Of a stretch of DNA of 64,000 nucleotides, positions 49,035-59,728 are shown one piece after another. The notes below the pieces were generated by a model, which had not been told where the DNA came from, ran no database searches, and saw nothing but the letters and a program-made list of their open reading frames with translations. The position numbers and the translations under genes are program-made. This DNA comes from Vicugna pacos (taxonomy: Eukaryota; Chordata; Mammalia; Artiodactyla; Camelidae). Where the stretch lies: assembly GCF_048564905.1 (NCBI RefSeq), contig NC_133009.1:2001001-2065000 (forward strand). Direction: 5' to 3'. The stretch's first letter is position 1. Each line of letters starts with the position of its first letter.

Positions 49035-50955
49035 ACCACAGCTGACTGCCAAACAACCATTGGAAAAAGACTAGAACTTGGTGAAAAAGATCTTCAACTG
49101 GAAACGTAAAGAGGGAACGACAGCAAGACGGTAGGAGGGGTGTGCTCATGATATAATGGGGCCCCATAACTCCCCAGGGTGGGCGACCCCCAAACTGAAG
49201 AATGAGTCACAAAGGCCCTCCCACATGAGTGAGAGTTCTAAGCCTCACGTCAGGCTCCCCAGCCTGGGGTTCTGGCATTGGGAGGAGGAGGAGACTGCAG
49301 GACATCTGGTTTTAAGGGCCAACAAGGCTTAGCTCTAGGAACCCCACTGGACCAGGGAAAACAGAGACTTCATTCTCTTGGGAAGCATACACAGAATCTT
49401 ACAGGCGCCAGGTTCAAGGGCAGATGCAGTGATTCCATAGGAACCAGGGTGACACATGCCTGCTGGTTTTGGAAGGTCTCCTGGGGACATGCGGAAGGGC
49501 TGCGGCTCACCCTGGGGATAGAACAGCTGGTGGGTAACATTCGGGGAGAATTCATCTGCATGAGGTTTCCTGGAGGCTGACATCTTGATCAAGTCATCAG
49601 CACCAAGACCCAGACCCACCCAGCAGCCTCTAGGCTTAAGTGCTGGGAAGCCTCAGGCCAAGCAGCATACTGGGCATGAACACAGGCCCACCCATCAGTA
49701 GACTTTCTGAGCCAAAAAGACCTCTGCACAGGGCCCTACCCAGCAGAGGCCCGAGAGCAAGCTTCCCCCAGCAGTGGACAGGCATCGACTTCTGCCAGGG
49801 AAGCTGCAGCCTCATGCACCAGGGAGCAGATACCAGAAAGAAGAGAACAACAATCCCAAAGCCTGTGGATGGAGCCCACACACACAGGCCAGAGTCCACA
49901 CTGGGACCAGCTGGACCTTGGCCCTTGGTTGACAAGAGAGGAGCGTACTGCTGGGACACAAAGGATATCTACCAGAGGGGACCACTTCTTCAAGGTTGAG
50001 AAATGCAGTGTACCTACCTAAAAATACAAAGAATGAGCCAGCTGAAGAATGTCTCCCAGGCCAAGGCACAAGATAATCCCAGAAGAAGAAGTAAGTGATG
50101 AGATAGATAGTTTATCTGAGAGTTTGAAGTAAAGATGGCAAAAATGTTCAGGGAACTCAAGAGGAGTATAGATGCACAGAATGAAGTTTCTAGCAAAGAG
50201 TTGGAAACATAAAAATACCCAGAGTTTAAGAATAAAATCACTGAAATGAATAGCACACTGGAAGGAACCAAGAATACACTGAATGAAGCAGAACGGATCA
50301 GTTAGCTAGAAGACAGATTAGTGGAAATCACTACCGCAGAAACAAGAATGAAAAGAAATGAGAATGTTTTAAGAGAACTCTGGGACACCATGAAGCGCAC
50401 TAGCATTGGCATTATAGCAGTCCCAGAAAGAGAAGAGAGAGGACCTGAGAAAATTTTTGGAGAGAGAATGATGGAGAACTTACCCAGCTTGGGAAAGGAG
50501 TCAGTCACCCAAGTGCAGGAAGTGCAGAGTTGTACACAGGGTCAACCCAAAGAGGAACACACAAAGGAATAGAGCAAGTAATCTAACCGACAAAAATTAA
50601 GGATAAGGAGAAATATTAAAATTAACATGAGAAAAGCAACCGATGACATATAAGGGAACTTCCATAAGGTTATCAGCTGATTTTTCAACAGAAACTCTCC
50701 AGGCCAGAAGGGACTGGCATGATATATTTAAAGTGATGAAAGGGGGAAACTTACAACCAAGAATACTCTATCCAGCAAGGTTCTTGTTCAGACTTGATGG
50801 AGAAATCGAAAGCTTCACAGGTAAACAAAAGCTAAAAGATTTCAGCACCACCAAACCAGCTTTACAACAAATGTTAAATGAACTTCACTAGTCATCAAAT
50901 CATTGGAAAAGAGACCAAGAAGAAGAAGTGGAGGGAAAAAAAACCTACAAAAGAT
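49035..50955 (+). mobile_element. L1 5' UTR and ORF1, sense
   Basis: A GC-rich 5' UTR-like stretch leads into ORF1 text. Frames at 50321-50572 and 50643-50891 hold 'RELWDTMKRTSIGIIAVPER' and 'FSTETLQARRDWHDIFKVMK', the RNA-binding and C-terminal parts of ORF1p, ending at TAG near 50890. The short piece of spacer after it ('ggaaaaaaaacctacaaaa') matches the L1 inter-ORF region and then stops abruptly at 50955. ORF2 is missing in this orientation. The upstream limit is approximate. Confidence 0.75.
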
Positions 50956-51250
50956 TGCTTTGACAGTTTGGGGTCTTTTATGGTTCTATATAAATTCTGG
51001 AACTGTTTGCTCTGGTTCTGTGAAAAACCTGAGTATTTTGACAGGGGTTGTGCTGGATCTGTGGATTGCTTTGGGTAGTGGGGCCATTTTGGTAATGTTG
51101 ATTCTTCCAATCCAAGAGCACAAAATATCTTTCATTTCTTTGTATCATCTTCAGTTTCCTCCATCAGTGTTTTACAGTTTTCAGAGTATGGGTAACTTCC
51201 TTGATTAGGTTTATTTCTAGGTATTTTGTTGTTTTTAATGCAGTGGAAAT
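50956..51250 (-). mobile_element. L1 ORF2 fragment (reverse transcriptase region), antisense
   Basis: 'ggattgctttgggtagtggg' and 'gattcttccaatccaagagc' are conserved reversed ORF2 phrases. This piece corresponds to ORF2 sequence directly upstream of that in 47205-48790, so both may once have been a single antisense L1 with the sense piece between them. Confidence 0.75.
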
Positions 51251-51299
51251 GTTTATACCAGTCATAAAATTCTGCTTTTTGAAGTGGAAAAAAAAGTGA

Positions 51300-51475
51300 A
51301 TGAAAGGTTGCAAATGGCAAAATATCCTTCTTTCTTGTGAGTGGCTTGCAGTCAACTGCATATATATGGTGCATCTCCTTTGTCCATTCATCTGTTGATG
51401 TGCACTTGGGATGCTTTCATGTCTTGGCAATTGTAATTAGTGTTGCTGTTGATAACGGGGTGTATGTATACTTTT
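51300..51475 (-). mobile_element. Older L1 ORF2 end, antisense
   Basis: 'gtccattcatctgttgatgt' and 'tttcatgtcttggcaattgt' match the reversed end of ORF2, more diverged than the neighbouring copies. Confidence 0.6.
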
Positions 51476-51779
51476 GAATTAATTCTTATTTCGTGGTTGG
51501 CTTTATTCCTTTAATAACTCTGTAAGTTTAAAAAGCTAAAGGTCTAAATGTTCTTAGAGACAGTGAACAGTGCATATATGTAAAATTTAAAATATGTGAA
51601 GTACAAACAGCTGATAAGCTTACGAGAGATTTCCTTTTATGTGAGGCTTTTCTTTTTTCTTGCTGTCTTTAGAATTCTGTCATTTTCTTTAAATTTTCCC
51701 CTTTGAATGATGCTATGACTTGATATGGGTCTGTCTCAGCTGATACTGTTTGGGATTCTCTGTGATTCCTGTGGCTGGA

Positions 51780-53200
51780 TATCTGTTTCCTTTTTCAGAT
51801 TAGGCATGTTTTCAGCCATAATTTTATCAAACGGTTGCCCACCCTTTCTCTTCCTTCAGGGACCCCTATAATGTGAGTGCTAGTATGCTTGGTGCTATCT
51901 CAGAAGTCCCTTAAAGTCCTGTAACATGCTCTCTGCTTGCTTTTCTGGTTGGGTGATTTTCATTCTGTCTTCCAGATTGCTGGTGGATCATCTGTATTGC
52001 CTGATCTTCTGTATTACCTACACTTCTGCTCTGACTGGTTCTTTTTTCTATTTTCTAGTTCTTTTTTTTAAAATTCTCCCTGTGTTCATCTGTTCTTTTT
52101 CCCAGTTCAGCTGTCATTCTTAATATTGCTGCTTTGACCTCTTTGTCATGTAAATTACTTCTCTCTCTTCATTATGGTTATTTCCGTTTAACACATGTTC
52201 CTGTGTCTTCTCATTTTAACTTTCTGTATTTCTGTGAAATTAGGTGAAACAGTTATTTGCCCCAGAATGAAAGGTGTCCTTGTGTGAGAGCACTCCTGTG
52301 CAGTCTTCTGTGCCCAGCGGGTTTGTTGGGAAGAGATGGACCTGAAGTCATCCTGGGCTGCCCTCTTCCCCTGGGACGTGCTGGCAGCCACTGCAATGGG
52401 GGCGGCAGGGCTGGAGTCAGAGGGAATGGAGCCAGTTCCATGTTCAAGCAGGGGCTTCTCTGCTCAGTGACTGTTCCAGCCCTATCAGGTGGAAAAGTCA
52501 CCTGTTCTGTGGGGCTGGAGCAAGATCTCTGTGGGAGTGGGGTTCTCCTGGGTGTGGTGGCAGTCTCTGCTTTGGTTTGGGATGTGGCTGAGGCCTGAGG
52601 GCTTGCAGCGGCCCTTATGTACTGGTTTTACTTTTTCCCCAGTGTGCAGACGTTGGCTAGAGGGTGGGTCGGGGCCAGAGAGATTGCAGCCATACCACTG
52701 AGCCGGTCCCACTGCCCGGCAGGTGTGCACAGGAAAGTGAGTTCTGGGGGTGAGAGGCCCTTCCCTGGTGCTGGTGCTGTTCCCTGCAGAGGGTGTGCAG
52801 GGACACTCTAGCTGGCCGTGACTGCTGGCCGTCTTTTCAGAGGCAGGGCCACTCCCAGGCCAGCACCACTTTCTCCCACTGTGTGCACGCTCACTGGCAA
52901 CGGAAGCCTCCGCCTGAGAGGGGAGCCGCACCAGAACACGGAGGGCGGGAGCAGGAGCCTGGGGGAGTCTGGGGGGCCCGCCTGAGCCAGCCCTGCCAGC
53001 CGGCCAGAGCCCCAGGCAGTGTTCAGCTCTTCAAGAGCAGTGGCTCCGCGTCTTACAGCGCCCCTGCAAGCTCACTGGTTTTCACCCCAGCTGAGGGGAC
53101 TCCTCGTCCCGGTGCTGAACCCCGTGCCTGGGTGCCTGACACGTGGTTCAGACCATGATATAAGGCGTGGGTGGTTGTGAGGGCTGGAGCACCGCTGTGA
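51780..53200 (-). mobile_element. Probable antisense 5' half of an old L1
   Basis: A T-rich portion to about 52250 ('ttttctggttgggtgatttt', 'gtcttccagattgctggtgg') resembles reversed ORF1 coiled-coil and 5' sequence of old L1. A GC-rich portion to about 53200 would be the reversed 5' UTR. The assignment is by memory of such repeats and is uncertain. The open frames in the GC-rich part show no protein family. Confidence 0.35.
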
Positions 53201-53229
53201 CATCATGCTGTCTGAGCACGGATACCCAC

Positions 53230-54090
53230 AGCTCCTACTGTGTGTGGCTGGTGGGGAGCCCTGCCGGGAGCAGCTATACATCTGTCTGGCACAGATGGGG
53301 CTCATTATAATCATTCTTTGTAAAGGTAGTATAAGGACGGGATATGCCATCTGGTTTTTCCAAGGGATTGAGTATTATAATGTGTCATGTGCCCCAGCTG
53401 CCTAGTGTGAGCAGCATGACTGCAGGTGCTCTGGGTCCAGGAATGCAAACTCCAGTTAAGCCCTTGGGAACCAAAGGAGCAGGTCCTAAAGGGGTCTGCT
53501 TACTCTAAATGCTCTTACATATGTCATTCATAGGGAAACACCAGATTAAGAAATGGATGCTGCCTGAGTTTAGTGTTGAATTATTATAAAATGTAAGGAA
53601 CCTACAAGATTCTGGGTAAAAATTTGTGCAGTGACAAGTGGAAATGATCCAAGGAGTACATACAGTAAGAAACAGAGTCCTGAGTTTAATCATCTTGCCT
53701 GATTTTCTCAGTGGGTAGTAAATAATTAGAGTTTTGACTAATGTTGTTTTGATTAAACTTTAGAATGTGGTCAGTTGTGAAGTGTGAAAGTTTAAGGATG
53801 TTTGTAGTAAGGATATTTGTGATGACACAGTTTTGGGAGTTAATGATTGCTGGGATGAATGAAATCGGCTGGCTGTGTGTGCTGGTGGAAGAAGAGACGT
53901 TGTTGATGCAAGTGGAGGCACTAACAGAGAGGAGGCTAGTGAAAAGTGAAGGCTGTGTCAGTTGGTTCAGGAAGAGTGAGCTGATAAGTCTGGTTAATAG
54001 GCTATAAGGTTTAGTGTTAATTCAGAGGGTATAATTTTTGATAATCATGTTAATTGTATTACTATAATGTTTGGAATAATGAGTTTTAGC
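53230..54090 (-). pseudogene. MT-ND4: NUMT part: ND4 (5' portion)
   Basis: The minus strand matches mitochondrial ND4 from its start to about half its length, including the stretch around 'actgagaaaatcaggcaaga' and 'gcagtcatgctgctcacact'. NADH dehydrogenase subunit 4 belongs to respiratory complex I; this copy is inactive, with indels that shift the frame. Confidence 0.8.
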
Positions 54091-54387
54091 CTTGAAGAAG
54101 GTTCACATTTTTTACATAATCAGTACTGTAGGCGTTGGATCCCACAGCTATTAGTGACGGTCCCAGTGCAGCTGCACAGGCGGGGAGCACTGATAGTAGG
54201 TGTTACGCCAGCTCATGTAGAATGGGTGCTGAGCATGGTGACAGCGGCTGTAATGAAAACTGATGATATTGTGCCATCTAAGCATAGTAATGGGGATATT
54301 AAGTGGGATATTAAGTGTGATTTGTATATTAGTATCCATGTAGGATACTGTAAATGCAAAGAGGATAGTAATATAGACTAATGCCAT
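54090..54387 (-). pseudogene. MT-ND4L: NUMT part: ND4L
   Basis: It starts on the minus strand with 'atggcattagtctatatt' and ends at the ND4L/ND4 overlap ('cttcttcaaggctaaaactc'). The length is near that of mitochondrial ND4L (about 297 bp). Confidence 0.85.
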
Positions 54388-54447
54388 TTGATAATTATGA
54401 AATTAATTATAATTTTATGAGTGTTTTTGTTTAAAGTAATTGCCATA
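54388..54447 (-). pseudogene. MT-TR: NUMT part: mitochondrial tRNA-Arg
   Basis: An AT-rich segment between ND3 and ND4L, in the tRNA-Arg position. It ends 'tttcataattatcaa' before the ND4L start. It is slightly short and decayed. Confidence 0.75.
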
Positions 54448-54783
54448 CGTTCATTCTAATCCTTTTAAATTCATTCAAAGGCTAACCTTATGACTACTAG
54501 TAATGCGATTACAGTTTGTGCCATGAAGAGTTTAGTTTTTAGGTTACTCTTGAAATGCTCAGAGTAGGGGTAGTTGGAGGGCAACTTCTAGGTCAAATAT
54601 AGGAAAGTAGTGACAACTGAGAGTAAGTAAATGGAGAAGGTGGGCATGCTGGCCCTATAGAGTCACATCCACACATATGTGGGCTTGATTTTTCTGGGCA
54701 CTGACTAGAGGAGGTCAGAGTGCAGTCAGGACAAGCTGTAAGTCTGGTAGTGTATTGGTGAGTGACGTCAGTATAAGCTTTAT
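54448..54783 (-). pseudogene. MT-ND3: NUMT part: ND3
   Basis: The minus strand starts 'ataaagcttatactgac' and includes 'ctatatttgacctagaagtt', the conserved 'LYFDLEVAL' region. The length is near the mitochondrial 346 bp. Confidence 0.85.
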
Positions 54784-54852
54784 TGTTTCTCCAGTTACAG
54801 GAAAAGCTGTAGATTGGAAGTCAGTTGCTGTATTTAATACTAAATAAAATGC
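54784..54852 (-). pseudogene. MT-TG: NUMT part: mitochondrial tRNA-Gly
   Basis: The minus strand includes 'aactgacttccaatctacag', the anticodon arm region of mitochondrial tRNA-Gly (anticodon TCC), in the correct place between COX3 and ND3. Confidence 0.8.
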
Positions 54853-54854
54853 TC

Positions 54855-55200
54855 ATCAATAGATAGCAATCTATAGGAACAATCAAACTATCTACAAAAT
54901 GCACTATCAGACCACAGACTGAAATCCAAAATAGCGAGATGTATAGGGAAATTTTAGTTGGGACAGAAAGCACGGAATGAGAAAAGTAGAGCCAATAATT
55001 TTGTGTAGTCAGTGGAAGCTTTTAACCATGAAAACTTCTGAGCCAAAAACTCCATCTGAAATTGAATGTTATATTCTTCTGAGACTTGCAATAATATAAG
55101 TTCTTAGAGGAACCGTAATGAATCAAACTTGAAGTATTGTTTATGATTTCTTTGTTAGATGATGGTGAGCGCAAGTGAGGGGAACTTCAGAGGCTCATAG
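54855..55200 (-). pseudogene. MT-CO3: NUMT part: COX3 (3' portion)
   Basis: The plus strand reads reversed COX3: 'gagccaataattttgtgtag', 'atcaaacttgaagtattgtt' and 'gatgatggtgagc' keep the mitochondrial order. The upper limit is approximate, since similarity fades after about 55200. Confidence 0.75.
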
Positions 55201-55329
55201 AACTGAAGTATTAAGAAGTTATGGGAACTGTGTGTGTGGTCAGTGTGTTGTTAGGTGGTGTGAGCACATATCTTTATCTTTTTTCTGATCAGAAGGTAGA
55301 TGGTCATTTTAGGATCTATGTGCATTTGC

Positions 55330-55356
55330 TTGTGTGTGTGTGTGTGTGTGTGTGTG
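55330..55356 (+). repeat. (TG)n microsatellite
   Basis: A perfect TG dinucleotide run of about 13 units, probably variable in length between individuals. Confidence 0.95.
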
Positions 55357-57607
55357 GTGAGAGTTTGGTCGTGGGGAGAAGCACTGTGAACTTACCCACC
55401 CTGTACTGAGAGCTGTAGGACCTCCTTGCCTGCTAAAAATGACCCTGCTCTTGTCACCACATCCCCACCCATGACAGCACTTCTTTGTAATGAATGTACG
55501 TAATGTCCTGTTTGTCATGGACCAACGCAAAAATGCATCCATTTATAGTTCATAAAGTTACTTATATTTTAAACTAAAAGTACTTATATGTATGATGGAT
55601 TTTATGTTTTTACTCTTATTTACCTTGGTGCCTGAATTAATGATAATAGAAGACCCATTTCCTGAGACAAAGTTGACTTGCCATTAAGAGTCAGGATCCC
55701 TCGTGAACACATCCTCACCGTTTGTCCTGACTGGTGCATGACTTAATGTCATTGCAAGAGGAATTTCCCAAGGAAAAGCCAACGGTCTTCCTCAGAACTT
55801 TAGGGAGCAGGTCACAGGACGGGCTCCAGGTGGAATTGCTTTCCAAGGTAGATCTTGGTTCAGGGTAAAGTTACAGCACTCGCTGCCCTGAGACCCTTAG
55901 GTGATTCACATCCCCTCTGTCTTCTCACCCATAAAATGGGTTATTGAGAATGTTGTGTAATTGGAATGCTGCACTTTGAATTTGGTCAGTTGGCACATCT
56001 TATTGCTTAGTGTGAGACCTCAATACCTTTGACCTGATGCTAATTGGTGATTTACAGGGGGTCCCGACTCCTGAGGGTTGGAAGGAATTCTGATTGACAG
56101 TAGGAGGAGACCCAGGATCCCTGAAGCCTGCTCACCCTGGATGGGACTCAGTCCCTCCAGGCCAGGGGATCCTGGAGCCAGCACAGCGCCTGAAGCCTGG
56201 CTGTGGGACCAGGAAAGCCCAGCGGTGCAGTTGGAAACACAGCCCCACTGGGTCTGTGAGGAGTCAGGGTCAACTCCCGACAGGGCAGGCTCTGGAGTTT
56301 CCTCCCCAGGGGCAGCCCATTCTCCTGGAATTCAGGCCCAACAGAGACAGACACAGAGGCTGGTACCAGCAGTCCCAAGGAAAATGGGAGGTACCAGTCT
56401 TTGCAAGTACAGTGGCCCCTGGGGAGCTCAGCTCCAGGGAGGTGAGAGCCTTAGAGCGGGAGGGACTGTGATGCCAGGATTCCTGCCTTCTCTGCCCCCT
56501 CCACTCTGGGCCCCTTCCCAGAGTCAGGCCACCCTGGCCCTTCATCCTCCACCATGCACTGTGGGCTGGCTCCCTCTTTCTTTCTTGCCTCGTCTTTTAT
56601 CTGCTCTCCCTACCCTGTTCCCCCTTTACTGTCTGTCACTCTCTAGGACCTGACTCCCATCTCTCTCTCTCTGTCACTCATGCACTGTCCCTCTCCCTGC
56701 CCATCTCTCTCTGTCTCTCCCCCCAGGCCCTCAGGCCCTGGGCTCTGGTCCAGCCCTGTCCAGGGCCACAGGGCTGCACCTCTCCCAGCCCTCCCACCCT
56801 CACTGCCACGTTTTGGCCCTGGCCCTGCTCACAGTGGAGGAGTCCAGTTACAGAGGCTGCTCCTGCTGGTACTTACTGCTTCACTGCTATTCCCCCTCTT
56901 CCTGGGCAGCACAGTCATACCTTGACCTGTTGGTGGCCCCTGATCAGTTGGTGGCCCAGCCTGAACCCCAGAGCTGCTGCAGGGCTGGCCACCTGCCCCA
57001 GCTGGAAGGAGGGAGGGCCCTGTGGGCTTAAGGGGCTCCTGGGGGATTGGATTGAGGGACGTGTAAGGAGCCAGGTATTTTCACCCAACTCCTCTTTGTC
57101 AATGGCAGAGCATCCCAAACTACTGACTGCCCCCTGCCCATTTCTCACTAAGAGCACTGGGCAGACTGTGGGAGCTCCTGAGACTCAGGAGAGAGCTGCT
57201 GCCCTCAGCCCCCCTTAGAGTATGCCTGGAATTGGGGCTCCTGGGGGAAGCGGGCAGGGCTGGGGCCCAAAGCCTGGATGAGTATGGGGCCCTCTCACTG
57301 GACTCTGGTGGCCACTCCAGGCACCTCATCCCTTCCTCACTGTCAGCAGTTGGCCACTTCACGGGGACAGATATGAGGGTCTCCCTGACTCGAGACTGGC
57401 AGGCCCCATGTGCTCAGTATTTCTTGATTGAGTGAACACAACCACCCCCTATATCTAGACACCAAGTCTTCCCACCACCCCAAAAGGGTTTCTCAGGCCC
57501 CCTCACAGCCAGTACTGCCCCAAAGCACAACTTTGCTTCTGTCCCACCCAGGTAGTTTCTGCCTCCTTGAACCTGGGTGTAAGTGAATCACCCAAGTGCA
57601 GTGTAGG
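55357..57607. other. Intergenic, with a GC-rich stretch from about 56050
   Basis: AT-rich to about 56050, then GC- and pyrimidine-rich to about 57600. Open frames up to 191 codons overlap on both strands without any domain. I recognise no gene and no repeat family here. Confidence 0.45.
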
Positions 57608-57707
57608 GGGGGTGACAATATAAAATTATTTTTTATAGTTTTATATATTTTTGGCAAAAATCATAGGGCTTATTTTTATTCATGTAACATATGTACTTAA
57701 AATTAAT

Positions 57708-57731
57708 GTAGTACACCTACAGGTGTACTAC
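57708..57731. repeat. Perfect 11-bp inverted repeat with a 2-bp spacer
   Basis: GTAGTACACCT, then AC, then AGGTGTACTAC. The arms are exact reverse complements. It could form a small cruciform, or could be the tip or centre of an old DNA transposon, but no such family is recognised around it. Confidence 0.9.
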
Positions 57732-58419
57732 AGATAAGGACAGCCACATGGGTGTGGCGATGTGATTAAGATGGTGTACTGTTAAGATTTTCTCGGTTTT
57801 GTGGACGTTCTCTGCATTTTGTGTGCAGTGCTGAGTGAAGGGGAATGAGGACCTCCCACCCTGCCTGTATATTTGATTCCTCTTGGTTCTGTCATTGTCT
57901 ACCTAATGTTTTTCAGCCACTGCCTAAGGGAAATCCTGGGAATTTGGAAAAGGAGGAGGGAGCACCCCAGAATTAGGGGGCAGGGGACATCAGTTGGGCA
58001 GGACCAGAAAGCATAAGGTCAGAAAAGTTTGCAGAGAGGACCCAGGATGGCAGTTGGTGGTGGGGGATCAGTTAGGCGGGGCACATTCTAAAAGTGAGGT
58101 CACTCAGAATGTCCACTGTGAGGTGCCAGGGGCAAAGGCAGGTGATTGGTCGAGAGAGGGCATAAAGCATCAGGTGTTGCTAAGGCAGCTTTCAGACAGG
58201 AGAAGGCTTGGAGGGAGACATCTTGTCCCCTCCAGCTGCTCCTGAGAGTCCGCTTGCCTGCTGTTTGTTTTCCTGACCTGCTGACCTCCTGACCTCCTGA
58301 CCCGACTGAACCCTTCTTCTCCCCTCAAGAGCTTGATTGGCCCTCATCCTTTCTGTGACCCCCCCTTCTTCTCCTTCCAAGTGCCCAACCCCTCTTCCTG
58401 TCACACTCCCTCCCTCCAT
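57732..58419. other. Spacer with promoter-like motifs
   Basis: No gene recognised. Two ATTGG (reversed CCAAT) motifs lie near 58144 and 58335, and short CTGACCTC repeats near 58275-58305. The segment 58000-58330 has some look of a retroviral LTR, but I could not support that. Confidence 0.35.
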
Positions 58420-58463
58420 CCCCCTCCCCTCCCCTCCCCTCCCCTCCCCTCCCCTCCCCCCCT
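58420..58463 (+). repeat. (CCCCT)n tandem repeat
   Basis: About eight CCCCT units, with GGGGA on the minus strand. It is a candidate quadruplex or KLF/Sp1-type binding tract. Confidence 0.95.
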
Positions 58464-58501
58464 CCTGCCTGGGGACCTCAGGGCCCTGAGAGGACCAGGA
58501 C

Positions 58502-58564
58502 ATGGAGGTGATGGAGATGGTCTGGTCCCACGTGCTGGGGTGTACTGGATATGAAATTACAAAT
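58502..58564 (+). other. Candidate first coding exon, unassigned
   Basis: An ATG in strong context (GACATGG) opens 21 codons, MEVMEMVWSHVLGCTGYEITN, followed exactly in phase 0 by a GTGAGT donor at 58565. The GC-rich stretch with CCAAT-type and CCCCT motifs before it would suit a TATA-less promoter. I do not recognise the peptide and cannot find a matching second exon before the window ends. It may well be chance. Confidence 0.2.
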
Positions 58565-59236
58565 GTGAGTAAACATCGGGCATCAGGTGTCCTCCTTTTT
58601 CCTGGGCTCTTTCACACTGTGGTTAAATAGCTGCTTTCTCATGGGGTCCTTGATGGGAACACATTGTTGGTGAAGCCTGAGGCTCTCAGGACAGGTTTCT
58701 TGACCAGCCGAGAGCGGCCCTGGCCACCGGCGTCCTCAAGATCTGAGTCCTATCAGGACCTCTTGGACCAAACAGCAGGTTGACAGGATGAAACCTGAAA
58801 TAGTTACTTTATTGCATCAAAGAAGGAAGTGTGAACATCCTAAAAGCCATTGAGTTGTATGTCTAAAATGGGGGAATGGGTGAATTATATCTCAGTAAAG
58901 CAGTTTTTTAAAAAGCGAGAAACTCTTATTTACTGAAAGTCATAGTGAGACTGGCTCCCGGAAAGCTTGTCAGGATCCTGCTTCAAGTTGTGCGTGTTCC
59001 GGTCCCGTCCCCGTGTGATGCGCTCTCCTGTGCGTGCACCCTTCCTGGTGGTGACGTCTGGCAGTCCTGGGAGCAGTGGGGTCTCAGCACTGGGTTGGTG
59101 CTGGTCTGTTAAACAGGGAAATGTCATCTGTGCTCTGTGCTTTCTGGTTTGTTAATTTACAGCAACTGTTTTTTCTTTGAAGTGTATTCTTTTCAGAAAT
59201 TTTAATGTAACAAAAATATTCAATAGCCCTATAAAT
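58565..59236. other. Unassigned spacer
   Basis: The tract near 58850-58910 ('gggtgaattatatctcagta') is a phrase common in old interspersed repeats. Otherwise nothing recognised. Confidence 0.4.
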
Positions 59237-59728
59237 TTTAAAATATTTTTATTGAAGTATAGTCAGTTTACCATGTTGTCCATTTCTCGTGTACAACAGA
59301 ATGCTTCAGTCATATAGGAAAATACATATATTCATTTTCATATTCTTTTTTTTTACCATAAATTACTACAAGATGTTAAATAGAGTTCCCTGTGCTGTAC
59401 AGTGTAAACTAGTTGTTGTCTACCTATATAGATTAGTATCCATGAATCTCAAACTTCCAATTTTTCCCTTCCCACTCCCTTCTCCTCTGGTGACCATAAG
59501 TTTGTTTTCTATGCTGTAAGTCTGTTTCTGTTTTGTAAATAAGTTTGTGTTTTTTTTTTTGATTCCACATGTAAGTGATATCATATGATATTTTTCTTTT
59601 CCTTTCTGACTACTGCACTTAGAATGACATTCTCCAGGTCCATCCATTCCCTGTTGCTGCAAATGGCATCATTTAATCAATTTTATGGCTGAGTAGTAGT
59701 CCATTGTATAAAATATACCACAGCTTCT
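59237..59728 (-). mobile_element. L1 3' end, antisense (older copy)
   Basis: 'tatttttattgaagtatagt' starts the reversed 3' UTR at the low coordinate. The ORF2 end ('gacattctccaggtccatcc') is reached before the text stops at the next L1. It belongs to a different, more diverged 3' UTR type than its neighbour. Confidence 0.8.

Larger units (their letters stand above)
53230..55200 (-). other. NUMT: nuclear copy of mitochondrial DNA (COX3 to ND4)
   Basis: The reverse complement follows mitochondrial gene order without a gap: end of COX3, tRNA-Gly, ND3, tRNA-Arg, ND4L and the first part of ND4. Anchors on the minus strand include 'ctatatttgacctagaagtt' (ND3), 'ataattatcaaatggcatta' (tRNA-Arg into ND4L), 'ttactatgcttagatggcac' (ND4L) and 'caattaacatgattatcaaa' (ND4). 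It is about 2 kb long, collinear, and carries many substitutions and small indels, so it is an old insertion. It has no expression signal and a different genetic code, so it is a fossil. The lower end is set where ND4 similarity fades; it touches the GC-rich L1-like stretch. Confidence 0.88.

Noticed and set aside
53765-54381. Plus-strand open frames of 80-104 codons
   Set aside because: They lie antisense within the mitochondrial copy (ND4, ND4L) and are chance frames.
54763-54770. A perfect TGACGTCA (CRE) motif
   Set aside because: It falls in the ND3 part of the NUMT and reflects mitochondrial sequence drift, not a placed regulatory site.
58000-58330. A second LTR-like segment
   Set aside because: It has promoter-like motifs, but no matching terminal repeat, primer-binding site or family resemblance that I could support.
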